Below, one piece after another: positions 1-9,881 of a DNA stretch of 64,000 nt. The notes under the pieces are model-generated. The model was not told the origin of the DNA, did not search any database, and saw only the letters and a program-made list of their open reading frames with translations. How positions within the stretch are numbered: position 1 is the first letter of the stretch; the number at the start of each line of letters is the position of its first letter. The position numbers and the translations under genes were made by a program. The stretch spans positions 189,369,183 through 189,433,182 of the forward strand of contig JBOZIK010000001.1 in assembly GCA_051453625.1 (NCBI GenBank). The letters run 5' to 3'. Source of the stretch: Welwitschia mirabilis (taxonomy: Eukaryota; Gnetophyta; Gnetopsida; Welwitschiales).

Positions 1-322
1 AATGATTATGTATGTTCAAAATCAAACTTAACTGAAGTTCTAGATAATACTTATTGGATTGATTCTAGATGTATGACTCATGTTTTTAATACAATGTAGG
101 GATTCCATTCAATCTAAACCATGAATCCACATGAGAAGTTCATATTCGTGGGAAATAGAGTAAAAGTTCTAGTGTAAGCTATTAATACTTATCGTTTAAT
201 CCTTAATACTGGATATCATCTAGATTTATTGGAAACTCTTTATGTACCTAGTTTATCTAGGAATTTGATTTCATTATCTAGACTTAATATTACTAAACAC
301 TTTTAATTTTGATAATGGATGT
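1..322 (+). pseudogene. Ty1/copia protease fragment (first copy)
   Basis: This stretch encodes a broken piece of a copia polyprotein around the aspartic protease and the segment after it. It aligns base by base with 2078-2400, the same region of the larger copia element downstream. It includes the codons for W-I-D-S near 55-66, where the protease active-site Asp would lie, and a later YVPSLSRN-type motif near 241-261. Frameshifts and in-frame stops (for example TAG at 98-100) make it non-coding. Similarity stops at about 322, exactly where an LTR begins with TGTTGAGAACCC, so the copy appears cut by an insertion. The left end lies outside the window. Confidence 0.75.
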
Positions 323-574
323 TGTTGAGAACCCATTGTCATTGATTAATTTAATGAGTTTTTGTAAGTTAGTCTTTTATATAGGTCTTTCCAGCACCAG
401 GCGATCAATGTATGATATCAGACGACTGAATGATCAAGAACTGTAAACACTGCTTCAGAGTCGGGTGACCGCACATTATATTCGGGGCAATCGAACTGAG
501 ACAACATAATGAATACTGGTTCAAACATGGGCGACTGTCATTCACACACAAGTGATCGCATTTCACTCAGTCAA

Positions 575-737
575 ATCAAATCTGATAGTAGGACGGACGA
601 CCGAATGTATTCCTATGAGAGATCTTATCACACTTAGTGAAATCAACCCTGATAGAAAGACGGGCAACCGTCACAATTCATACGAGAGACTATATGACAT
701 GCAGTAAGAATCTACCTGATAGCAGTACGGGTGATCG
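575..737 (+). repeat. Degenerate ~67-bp tandem repeat in the CpG-rich LTR
   Basis: Three units share CTGATAG followed 6-9 bases later by ACGGGCAACCG-like sequence, ending near 600, 670 and 737. Looser copies of the GGGCGAC/T core recur outside this block at about 401, 463, 529, 752, 897, 914 and 957. Repeated U3 motifs are common in plant LTRs and can act as enhancer units; that role is inference here. Confidence 0.55.
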
Positions 738-1080
738 ACAGTTTATAAATGGGCGATCTCAAGACAAGCAGTAGAACATGAAATAGGTAAATTTAATAGA
801 AATGGTATGGGGGACCTAACTAAGTACAACCGAGTATTTTCACAAGGGAGACCAAACTTACACCATATTTTGTACTGAGAAATCTGCGAGAAGCCAAGGC
901 GACCGAACTCTAGAATAAGGGCGACTGCATTTACGGTCAACTGAATATAACTAAAGGCCGACCGTGCGATGGAAAATAGTATTATGAACATAATAGTTCC
1001 TCAGAAAAGCGTAACGGTTCCTTAGAAAATCACAACGGTTACTTTCCTTTTGAGAAAATAGTCTTGTATTACATCTCAAG

Positions 1081-1088
1081 TATAAAAG
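1081..1088 (+). promoter_or_regulatory. LTR TATA box
   Basis: TATAAAAG lies downstream of two AACGG boxes in the CpG-rich LTR fragment, the usual position of a plant LTR core promoter. Activity is not tested by sequence alone. Confidence 0.5.
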
Positions 1089-1201
1089 CTTTTATCTAAA
1101 CACACTAGAGGTACTGATACTATCGTTGTAATATCCAAGATTGAACAAGGATTGATATACTTTCTACTAGCACATCTAAACATTCTTCAAAGGTTTAGAT
1201 T

Positions 1202-1880
1202 NNNNNNNNNNNNNNNNNNNNNNNNNNNNNNNNNNNNNNNNNNNNNNNNNNNNNNNNNNNNNNNNNNNNNNNNNNNNNNNNNNNNNNNNNNNNNNNNNNN
1301 NNNNNNNNNNNNNNNNNNNNNNNNNNNNNNNNNNNNNNNNNNNNNNNNNNNNNNNNNNNNNNNNNNNNNNNNNNNNNNNNNNNNNNNNNNNNNNNNNNNN
1401 NNNNNNNNNNNNNNNNNNNNNNNNNNNNNNNNNNNNNNNNNNNNNNNNNNNNNNNNNNNNNNNNNNNNNNNNNNNNNNNNNNNNNNNNNNNNNNNNNNNN
1501 NNNNNNNNNNNNNNNNNNNNNNNNNNNNNNNNNNNNNNNNNNNNNNNNNNNNNNNNNNNNNNNNNNNNNNNNNNNNNNNNNNNNNNNNNNNNNNNNNNNN
1601 NNNNNNNNNNNNNNNNNNNNNNNNNNNNNNNNNNNNNNNNNNNNNNNNNNNNNNNNNNNNNNNNNNNNNNNNNNNNNNNNNNNNNNNNNNNNNNNNNNNN
1701 NNNNNNNNNNNNNNNNNNNNNNNNNNNNNNNNNNNNNNNNNNNNNNNNNNNNNNNNNNNNNNNNNNNNNNNNNNNNNNNNNNNNNNNNNNNNNNNNNNNN
1801 NNNNNNNNNNNNNNNNNNNNNNNNNNNNNNNNNNNNNNNNNNNNNNNNNNNNNNNNNNNNNNNNNNNNNNNNNNNNNNNN
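1202..1880. other. Assembly gap (679 N)
   Basis: Sequence is unknown. The left flank is an LTR; the right flank is the gag end of a copia element. The gap probably hides the rest of the LTR element and the 5' part of the copia gag. Confidence 0.95.
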
Positions 1881-2562
1881 AGGATGTCAAGGAGCTGGAA
1901 AGAAGACTATGTAGAAACATGATAAAGGCTAGGGACCATTAAAGATTAATGAGGCATTTGCGCAAATCCAGAAGAAAGAACTGCATAATGATAAATGCCA
2001 TTTTTGTAGAAAATCTAGACACTTCCAAAAGAATTGCCCAAAACGGAGAGCTTGATTCAAGAAAAAAGGTAAGTTTAATGCTTATGTATGTTTCAAATCA
2101 AACTTAATTAAGGTTCCACATAACACTTGGTGGATTGATTCTGGATATATGACTCATGCTTCTAACACAGTGCAGGGATTCCATTCAATCCAGACCATAA
2201 ATTCACATGAGAAGTTTGTGTTCATGGAGAATAGAGTGAAAGCTCTAGTGGAAGCTGTCAGGACTTGTCGTTTAATCCTTAACACTGGATATCACCTAGA
2301 TTTATTGAAAACTCTTTACGTACCTAGTTTATCTAGGAATTTGGTTTCATTGTCTAGACTTGATATTGTTGGGTACTCTTTTAATTTTGGTAACGGATGT
2401 TTCAGTTTATTTAAGTATAATCATCTCATTGGTATTGATGTTCTTTGTGATGGTTTATATAAATTAAATTTGGATGGTTTGTATGTTGAAACTCTCTTAA
2501 CTCTGCATCATAATATTGATGCTAAATGTAGTTTAGTGAATGAACATTATACTTACTTGTGA
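1881..2562 (+). pseudogene. Ty1/copia gag C-terminus and aspartic protease (Tnt1-like)
   Basis: The nucleocapsid zinc knuckle is intact as C-H-F-C-x4-H-x4-C at 1994-2035. About 30 codons later the protease reads W-W-I-D-S-G-Y-M-T-H, with the catalytic Asp codon at 2137-2139. The usual residue after DSG is A or C; here it is Y. An open stretch 2149-2562 continues through LKTLYVPSLSRNLVSLSRL, typical of the segment between protease and GAG-pre-integrase. The first stop (TGA, 2560-2562) replaces the Trp of the Y-L-W-H motif that opens the GAG-pre-integrase domain, so translation would stop there. The 5' part is lost in a gap. In a live element these products package RNA and mature the polyprotein. 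Confidence 0.85.
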
Positions 2563-3230
2563 CACAATTAGTTGGGTCACATCTTCAAAGAAAGAAAGGA
2601 AAGATTAATAAAGAATGAATTTCTTTCATATCTAGATTTTACTAACTTAAATATTTGTGTGGATTGTATTAAAGGAAAGTAAACAAAACACATAAATGAA
2701 GGAGCCACGAGAAGCACTTAGCTTCTTGAAATTGTACACATTGGTATTTGTGGATCTTTTGATCTTAATTATTTTAGAAAGAAAAGATGTTTTATCACCT
2801 TTATTGATGAATATTCATGTTATGGCTATGTCTATTTACTACATGAGAAATCTCAAGAAGTGAATGCCTTGGAAATCTACTTGAATGAAGTGGAAAGGCA
2901 ACTAGATAGAAAGGTGAAGGTTGTCAGGTCTAATAGAGATGGTGGGTATTATGAAAGGTATGATAAGACTGGGCAATGCCCAGGTCCATTTGCTAAGTTC
3001 CTTGAGAAACATGGTATTTGTGTACAATACACAATGTTAGGTACATCACAATAAAACAATGTATCAAAAAGGTGTAATAGAACTTTAATGGATATAATTA
3101 GGAGTATGTTAAGCAATTCATCTTTACCTGTATCTTTGTGGATATATGCCTTGAAAACTGCCATGTACTTATTGAATAGGATTCCTGGTAAGGTAGTTCA
3201 AAAGATACCTTTTTGAACTGTGGACTAGTA
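2563..3230 (+). pseudogene. Ty1/copia GAG-pre-integrase and integrase, decayed
   Basis: After the stop, the frame reads L-G-H-I-F-K-E-R and C-V-D-C-I-K-G-K, the HHCC zinc-binding segment, then an integrase core. The first catalytic position is lost (HIGICG where H-T-D-I-C-G is usual). The second Asp remains in V-V-R-S-N-R-D-G-G-Y-Y. The Glu helix is damaged: a TAA stop at 3052-3054, then N-N-V-S-K-R-C-N-R-T-L-M-D instead of the usual ERRNRTL. The region ends in L-N-R-I-P-G-K, the known copia integrase tail. The protein would have inserted cDNA into the genome; this copy cannot. Confidence 0.8.
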
Positions 3231-3773
3231 AGATACCTAGCTTAAGACACCTACATGTTTGAGGTTAGTAGGCATAAATAAGGATTTACAATCTATAAGA
3301 AAAGAAACTGGATGTAAGAAAAATTAGTGGGATTTTCATTAGTTATCCAGAAAAATCAAAAGGGTTCATATTTTATTATCCTAATCATAGTACAAGAATT
3401 GTTGAAATTGGAAATGCCAAGTTCATTATAAATGGTAAAAACAATGGGATTAAAATTCCATGAAATGTGGAAATTAAAGAAGTTAGAGTGCAAGTTCCTC
3501 TAACTTGTACTTTTAGTACTAAAGTAACTATTTCTTTAATTATTAAACCACATAATAATGAAGAAGAGCAATAGATGAATGAACCCATGATTCACAATGA
3601 ACTTATTATAAAGGAACCACAAGAAGTAGTATTAAGGAGGTCTCAAAGAAAAAGGAGGCCTGCTATTTTCCATGAGTATGTGGTATATCTACAAGAATTA
3701 GAACTTGACTTAAGCATTAATGAAAATGATCCAGTTTCATTTTCATAAGCCATTACTGGTGATAATGATGACA
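3231..3773 (+). pseudogene. Copia linker between integrase and reverse transcriptase
   Basis: The conserved post-integrase strip is recognisable in scattered frames: a LxHLHV-like segment near 3243-3258, S-Y-P-E-K-S-K-G near 3341-3367, and R-I-V-E-I-G-N-A-K-F near 3396-3425. It is followed by an acidic and proline-poor linker ending Q-E-V-V-L-R-R-S-Q-R-K-R-R-P. The run of frameshifts around 3290-3340 shows loss of coding function. Confidence 0.65.
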
Positions 3774-4660
3774 AGTGGTTAGATGTCATGAAAGAAGAAT
3801 TGAACTCCATGGAAAAGAATAATGTATGGGACCTTGTAGAATCACTAGAGGATTGTAAGAGAGTTGGATGTAAATGGATCTTTAAGACAAAACATGACTC
3901 TCATGGCAATCTTAAACATTACAAGGCCAAAATTGTTACAAAGGGTTTCAATCAGAAGGATTGCATTGACTATAAGGAGACCTTTCCTTTAGTTTCTAAG
4001 AAATATTGTTTTAGAAGTATCATGGTACTAGTAGCCCATTATAACTTAGAACTGCACTAGATGGATGTGAAGACTGCCTTTCTTAATGGGAATTTAGAAG
4101 AGGATGTTTATATGGACTAATCACTGGGGTTCTCAATTGAAGGAAAAGAACACATGATGTGCAAATTAAAGAAATCAGTGTATGGACTTAGACAAGCTTC
4201 CTGTTAATGGTATCTGAAATTCAATGATACTATTATTTTATTTGGATTTAAAAAAAACATTGTTGACTGGTATATATATTTGAATGTTAGTGGAAGTAAG
4301 TTTATTTTTCTAATTCTGTATGTTGATGACATCTTACTTGACTGGTGTATATATTTGAAGATCAGTGGAAGTACGTTTATTTTTCTAATTCTGTATGTTG
4401 ATGACATCTTACTTGCAACTAATGATCATGGTCTTTTATGTAAAACTAAGAATTTTCTTTCTAATAACTTTAAAATGAAAGATATGGGTGAGGAAGGCTA
4501 TGTCGTAAGGAATGAGATAGTGTGTGATAGATCACAAGGATTATTGGGCCTGTCTTGAAAAGCATATATCAATAAAGTATTAGAAAGATTTAGAATGAAG
4601 AGATGTTCAGCATCACTCATTCCAATTCAGAAAGGAGACAATTTAGTCTCATACAATGTC
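3774..4660 (+). pseudogene. Ty1/copia reverse transcriptase with duplicated YVDD box
   Basis: From about 3774 the frame gives the copia RT start: W-L-D-V-M-K-E-E-L-N-S-M, then V-W-D-L-V, C-K-W-I-F-K-T-K and Y-K-A-K-I-V-T-K-G-F. TAG at 4058-4060 interrupts the frame just before M-D-V-K-T-A-F-L-N-G, which supplies the first catalytic Asp. Further stops follow (TAA in D-stop-S near 4120, TAA at 4204-4206). V-Y-G-L-R-Q-A-S is intact. The catalytic Y-V-D-D box appears twice, at 4319-4330 and 4394-4405, because of a 75-bp in-frame tandem duplication. Downstream are N-F-K-M-K-D-M-G, S-Q-G-L-L-G-L-S and a stop at 4556-4558. Spacing and motifs match Tnt1-type copia RT. Confidence 0.87.
4266..4415 (+). 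repeat. 75-bp tandem duplication across the RT active site
   Basis: Two 75-bp units, 4266-4340 and 4341-4415, differ at only a few bases. The period is exactly 25 codons, so the reading frame is kept and an extra W-(C/Y)-I-Y-L-x-x-S-G-S ... L-Y-V-D-D-I-L-L block is created. The units are more alike than other duplicated parts of the window, which suggests the duplication came late, after or during decay. Confidence 0.9.
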
Positions 4661-5277
4661 CTAAGAACGATTTGAAATAGAAACAGATGGAAGCAATTCT
4701 GTATGCATTTATTATTGGGAGTTTAATGTATGCTCAGGCTTCTACTAAACTAGATATAAGCTTTACAGTTGGAATGCTAGGTAGATACTAGAGTAATCCT
4801 GGATTAGATCATTGAAAAGATGCAAAAAAGATTCTGAGGTACTTACAAGAAATGAATAAACACATGCTTACATATAAAAGATCTAATCATGGAAGAGTGT
4901 GAAGCAGTTACTAGTTGCTACATCCATGGAAGCCGAATTTTTGGCATGTTTTAAGCTATAATTTAGGATAACTAGCTATAGAACTTTATTTTAGGACTTA
5001 GGGTAGTTGATAATATTACCAAGCTACTGAAAATTTATTGTAATAATTCTACAACTATCTTATTTTCTAAGAATGACAAGTATTCTAAGGGTGCTAAGAA
5101 TATGGAATTAAAGTATTTTGCCATCAAAGAAAAAGTTCATAAACAAAGAGTATCAATAGAACATATTAGCATCAAATTCATGATAGTTAAACCTTTAACA
5201 AAAGTGTTATCATCCAAAACATTTATTGATCATGTTGAAAATATGGGCATTATTGTACATAAGGATCAATCAACATA
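4661..5277 (+). pseudogene. Ty1/copia RNase H region and pol C-terminus
   Basis: Signals recur in shifting frames: S-L-M-Y-A-Q near 4719-4738, G-M-L-G-R-Y near 4771-4789, and R-Y-L-Q near 4838. Then come the RNase H end motifs L-K-I-Y-C-N-N-S near 5029-5052, F-S-K-N-D-K, E-H-I-S-I-K-F-M-I-V, and the C-terminal H-V-E-N-M-G-I before a TAG at 5276-5278. A deletion removes the D-S-D-F-A-G section between about 4890 and 4910. RNase H would remove the RNA template during cDNA synthesis. Confidence 0.75.
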
Positions 5278-5668
5278 GGTTTAACATTTTTCATATAATG
5301 TATTAACATTTTGATCTCATTTATAGATATGTTTCTAATTACCTGTTTTCTAATTTGCATGCATGATTGTATTAGAATGATGTAAACAAGTTCTATCTTA
5401 AATAAAGTCATTATGTTAGATCAAGTATGTGCTTCTCATTTACTAGACATGTTAAGAAGAAGATTGATTTGTGGCACATGGAAGGAACTATGTTAATTAA
5501 GTGATATACAACCACCATGACTCAAATTAGTCCCTATTCTTAATTATGATTTATGATGTATCCAATGTATAGAATGATTTAGCCATATCAATGTGAATTA
5601 TGTTGGTCTAATTTATTTATGTATTAGGTCATGATGTAGGGTAATGTCACATGAACCTAGTGGGAGAA
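5278..5668 (+). other. Copia 3' untranslated region and polypurine tract
   Basis: There is no coding signal. The segment ends in AGTGGGAGAA (5659-5668), a purine run that directly abuts the TG of the 3' LTR. This is the polypurine tract position used for plus-strand priming in Ty1/copia elements, and it fixes the LTR start. Confidence 0.7.
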
Positions 5669-6304
5669 TGTAAGACTTAAATGTCTCATGCGAGGAGCAT
5701 GTGACTTATCTAAGGGACTAATAAATAATTAAGTAAATAATTAAGAGCTAAAGCATAATTGGATAATAGAGAAGCAATTTCTTAAAAGTAACTACTACTT
5801 AATGAGAAACAGTTTCTTAAAAAGTGACAACTACTTGATGGAAAGCATTTTCTTGAAAGTAACTGCTACTTGATGAGAAGCCGTTTCAGAAAGTAAGTGC
5901 TACTTGATGGGGAGTTAGCAATACAAAAGGATTACTCTAATAAACATGAAATAAGGTCCTCTTCCTGATAAATAAGAGTATTCTCTTCTCCCTCATCATC
6001 ACTCATGCAGAAGAAATAGAAAGGTTGTCAAGGAATAGAAATCAAGTTTCTTACTGTTTAAGCAAATTAAAGGCACATTATGAATTGTGATCAAGATTTC
6101 ACAATGGATAGAGGTAGGCAATCATCTTTCCTCAATAACTATGTATCAATGTTTTTGAAAATCATGGAATTCTATGATTCTTGAGATTGTAGTTTGAATG
6201 GCATAAGTTTCTTATATGATTAATGACCTTAGGAAACTACAATTTACATAATGGATTCTGTTACTTTTCATTAAGTTATTCATAAGATACTCGTAAACAT
6301 TACA
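5669..6304 (+). mobile_element. 3' LTR of the Tnt1-like copia
   Basis: The LTR opens TGTAAGACTTAA right after the polypurine tract and probably closes ...AACATTACA, giving TGTAA/TTACA inverted ends and about 636 bp. It holds a set of ~35-bp tandem repeats in U3. The matching 5' LTR is not in the window, probably lost in or before the gap at 1202-1880, so the right end rests only on the inverted termini. Confidence 0.65.
5771..5925 (+). repeat. U3 tandem repeats, 34-36 bp
   Basis: The core CTACTTGATG (one copy CTACTTAATG) starts at 5795, 5831, 5866 and 5900, each followed by a GAGAA..C..TTTCTT-type tail. Spacings are 36, 35 and 34 bp. Tandem U3 repeats in Tnt1 and Tto1 are known stress-responsive enhancer units; the same role here is inference. 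Confidence 0.75.
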
Positions 6305-7570
6305 CACCTCTGCTAAAATATCAGTGCACTAGAAGGAAACAAACATATCACTTAGAAGATTACCTATTGAATTCTTGTATAGTCTTACATAATTAAGTTA
6401 AATGACTAAATAAGGCTGATAAATTGAAAGAAGTAAATAAGGCTTCCGATCATAAAGATCTACTAGTATTCTTTTTTGATGTTTGAAATACTTGACTTAC
6501 TAAAGATGGAACATTCAAATCTCTTAGATCTCACTGCCTAATTTCTTACCTTTGAGAGCTCTGATGGGTCTCACTAATAGCAGTAGTTATAGTGATGTCG
6601 AAAATGATGACATTGATTCTACCTCTCAATTGGGCCATCATGCCTATTCTTCATCTTAAATTATCTTCCTTCTAATGCTTTCCAAACTTTTTCCATCATT
6701 GTAATACTCATATCCCTCTAATTTTCAAGTTGAGAGATTCAAACTACTTATATATGGAATGTCCACTTGTAAAAGGGAGAACGAGCTTAAATTATAAAAG
6801 GGATGATGTATTGAAGGAAAAAAATAGAGTAAAACTGATGCAATAGTAAAATAGCAAAAAGATAGGGGGACGCGTGGAATAAGATGCCACAGAAAAGAAA
6901 GGGACTAGATACATACGACATTAGAAAGAAAATAGGAACACATCACAAGATGAATAGGGCATCAATAAAAGAGGCATGTAGAAGCTCATAAGAACACAAA
7001 GGATGAAAATGTAGTAACATAACAGAGAAAATAAGGGATAAAGTTGACAAGTAGAAAGTGATGCTAGCAGAATGTCACTTAGGAAAAAAACAAAAAACGC
7101 AATGTATGGGCTGAGATGATACACACACAAGAATGATGTAGATTTTTCTATCACATCCAAGTTTTTCTTGTAACCTCTAACGAATGATGTATATTTATTA
7201 AGATTTTAACATAGTGTTGTATCCCTTATTCATGAATGTTTATAAATTGAAAATCTTCACTTCAATCACTGTATTATTTTTGTTGGTCTTTTCTAGATAC
7301 ATTTGTTTGATGTTTACATATTTCTTGTTACAAAATAAAATGATAGAATTCTTGATTAAAATGATATAATTCTATGTTTAGTTTCTTTATCTTTTGATTT
7401 TAACCTTAACAAATCTTTCTCCTTATTTTCACCCTCATTTCATTATAATCTTTGGCTTAGATATTATCATTTAGACAAACAATGTAATTTTAATTTATCC
7501 ATATTTTTCATTAAAAACTTTATATTAATTTAAAAAAATCTTTTTGGCCAAATACGGTTTCTTCTTTAGG

Positions 7571-7573
<3 letters not shown>

Positions 7574-7635
<62 letters not shown>
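7574..7635. repeat. Compound (TA)n(GA)n microsatellite
   Basis: About 13 TA units run straight into about 18 GA units without interruption. It is the only long perfect microsatellite in the window and would be length-variable. Confidence 0.95.
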
Positions 7636-7637
<2 letters not shown>

Positions 7638-8129
7638 ATTTTCCTTAAAATAAAAGCCTAGGGTAATATAATGATGAAATAATCTAGTTTACTAATTTTA
7701 TTTCAAAAACTATGTTCATTTTTATTTAAGAGTCTTAAAGTCATTAGTTTCAATTAATTCATAAATGCTTTAATACATTCCAAAAACCTAGACATTCATT
7801 AAATTATTATCATAAGGTTGTTTAAAAATCAACATCATAATACATGGCCTTGGACTTCTTATAGATATTCCTGACTTTGACACATGTTAATCAATATTAA
7901 CCATATTATACTTCGATACTAATCCATCATAGAGTAAAGGGATGAATATAGATTAGACTAATATATTTTCAACAAACTATAAGAAGTAAGATAATAAATA
8001 AACATACAATATAGCTAGCTAATGATATCCATTATGGAGCTATAGAAAGAATCACTAAAGAAACAAAACAACAAATGATATCATAAACCTTGATAGTAGG
8101 AATTGCATCTCATACCATCATCTCCATCA

Positions 8130-8345
8130 TTTACGCTTTATGTGTAATGTGGAAGGCCATCCCCATCACTATAATCATATAGATTAATAGTAGACATAGA
8201 AATATGATATTATCATAATAAAAATCTTAAACATAATTATCAATAAGTTTGTATTAATCTTAACAAGTCCATTGATCATTCTTCATGTATCATGTGGAAG
8301 CTCATCCCTACCAATGCATCCATAAAGAATAATGGTGGGTAAGAA
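8130..8345 (+). repeat. Two degenerate direct repeats, ~145 bp apart
   Basis: The strings ATGTGGAAGGCCATCCCCATCA (8148-8169) and ATGTGGAAGCTCATCCCTACCA (about 8290-8311) start two related blocks, each followed by a CATA.A.GA.TAATGGTG-like run. They look like two units of an old tandem repeat; no element type is recognised. Confidence 0.35.
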
Positions 8346-9792
8346 CTTATAGTAATATTCCAATCATGCATAGGTTTAAATCACTTATATAATATTCTTA
8401 TCATAATTATGATCTTACAAAATATAAAAATGAGTTTTCAAGGTAACTTAAACTTAATAAAAAAGAAGGAATAATATCACTTAGAGATTTTTTTTCAGTG
8501 GACAATTAGGCATTATGGTGGCTATGTGCACATTAAAAGAGAGTATGCTAACTATAAAAAAATTCTTGGGCTAGTTGCTAATAATGAATGATTTTTCTAA
8601 AGGTGTTTATCTAAAGAAGAATGCACACCTCAATTTTTAGCAATAAGAAACCAAGTAATGATGTGTAGCTACTATAATAATAATTTTTAACTTTTTACAT
8701 CATCTCCAATTTTTAATCTTTATTATTCACCTATATTTAGTCAAAATCAAATAATAATAATGGAAAACTTTTAGAAATAATATTATATTATGATGAGTTT
8801 AACATAAAAAAATATACTTATGTATGATACTTATAATGCCTTTAAAATAATAACAGTGTTGTCTATAATTTCATTTATTAGGATTCATTAAAAATTTCTA
8901 GTTGATTTGTTCAAAGGATTTTACTTTATTGGATTCAAATTGGAAACATTCTAAAAGGATATTTAAATCATAAAGTAATAGCTTGTTGGAAGTAAATAGG
9001 TTTTCTTTCCTTATCATTTATATAACATCAAAAGATTTCATATTCAGTTATTCAATTTTCTAGAGAATAAAAAAATTACCAATGATAACAATGACTTACT
9101 CCTATAAATTTTTTAAGGGAAAAATAGCTTCCAAGTTTTTCCTTATAGATAAAAAATGTTCTATAATTTCATGAAAGAAGATACAAAAATTTCTTAGAAT
9201 CTGAATAAAAAATGAAAAATATATGATATTGAAAGTATATGAATTAAACAATTTTCTACCATTTGAAAGATTCTTACACTTTCAAAACATAAGCACTTTA
9301 ACTGGTACCTTCTTTATAAAGGATTTTCTTTCATAGTTGTCTTTGTAATTAGCATTTCACTCCATTATTTACCCCTATGAAAAGATGAGAAATTAATTAA
9401 GCATAAATTTGTAACATGCAATTTTACTATCAAAACTTAGATGTTGGTTAGTAATGCCCTCTAGATGTGAATTTTAGACTAAAAATTTATAGTTTTTCAA
9501 AATAGTTCTAATATATTAAAGGATAATTCCTTTATTTAGCATTACATACAAACTTTTATTTTATATTATCTAGAGGGATTTCATTATAAATTTTTAAGAA
9601 AAATTTAATATTCTTTAGAATGTTGCATTTCAAATATAAAATCAAGTGTATACAATTTAACTTGAAGTCAATTACCTCATTTAGATCCTTGAATGAGGGC
9701 TAATAGATCTTGTTTATTATTTATAGTTCTACTAAGTGGTCTCCACTAAGTGACCCTCCTTTCACCTAGCTGAGATGAAATTTGTTAACTAG

Positions 9793-9881
9793 CCTCTAGA
9801 GTCGAGAGAGGGGGCGGGGGGGAAGGAGGGTGGGGGGTGGGGAGGGGGAGGAAGGGGGGAGGGGGATGGGGAAGGAAAGGG
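9793..9881 (+). repeat. G-rich purine tract (G-quadruplex candidate)
   Basis: From 9804 nearly every base is G or A, with more than eight runs of three or more G within 80 bases. It is the only such tract in an AT-rich window. It is directly preceded by CCTCTAGAGTCGA (9793-9805), a 13-base match to the BamHI-XbaI-SalI part of pUC-type polylinkers. It could be a real G4-forming repeat or a cloning or assembly artefact. Confidence 0.7.

Larger units (their letters stand above)
323..1201 (+). mobile_element. LTR fragment of a GC- and CpG-rich retrotransposon
   Basis: The sequence begins TGTTGAGAACCC at the point where copia homology stops, and it carries an LTR-style promoter. Two AACGG boxes (near 1011 and 1040) precede TATAAAAG at 1081, followed by a leader with TATCGTTGTAATATCC. 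It runs into an N gap at 1202, so its end and its internal region are not seen. Composition is unlike the rest of the window: CG dinucleotides are frequent, mostly in variants of GGGCGACCG. Calling it an LTR is inference from position, the TG start and the promoter layout; the family is not recognised. Confidence 0.6.
6305..9790. other. AT-rich intergenic sequence without recognisable genes
   Basis: No open frame here has family motifs. A short peptide-like run at 6558-6660 (open from an ATG to TAA, rich in S, D and N) has no recognised relative. The long minus-strand frame near 6921-7160 is hydrophobic, low-complexity and unsupported. A microsatellite and a pair of direct repeats are listed separately. 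Confidence 0.6.

Noticed and set aside
1152-1922. Open frames across the N run on both strands
   Set aside because: They are open only because N has no stops; the same applies to frames across 16560-16856, 18592-19297, 35253-35495 and 36534-36810.
6921-7160. 79-codon minus-strand frame
   Set aside because: Low-complexity hydrophobic translation of AT-rich DNA with no family motif or conserved context.
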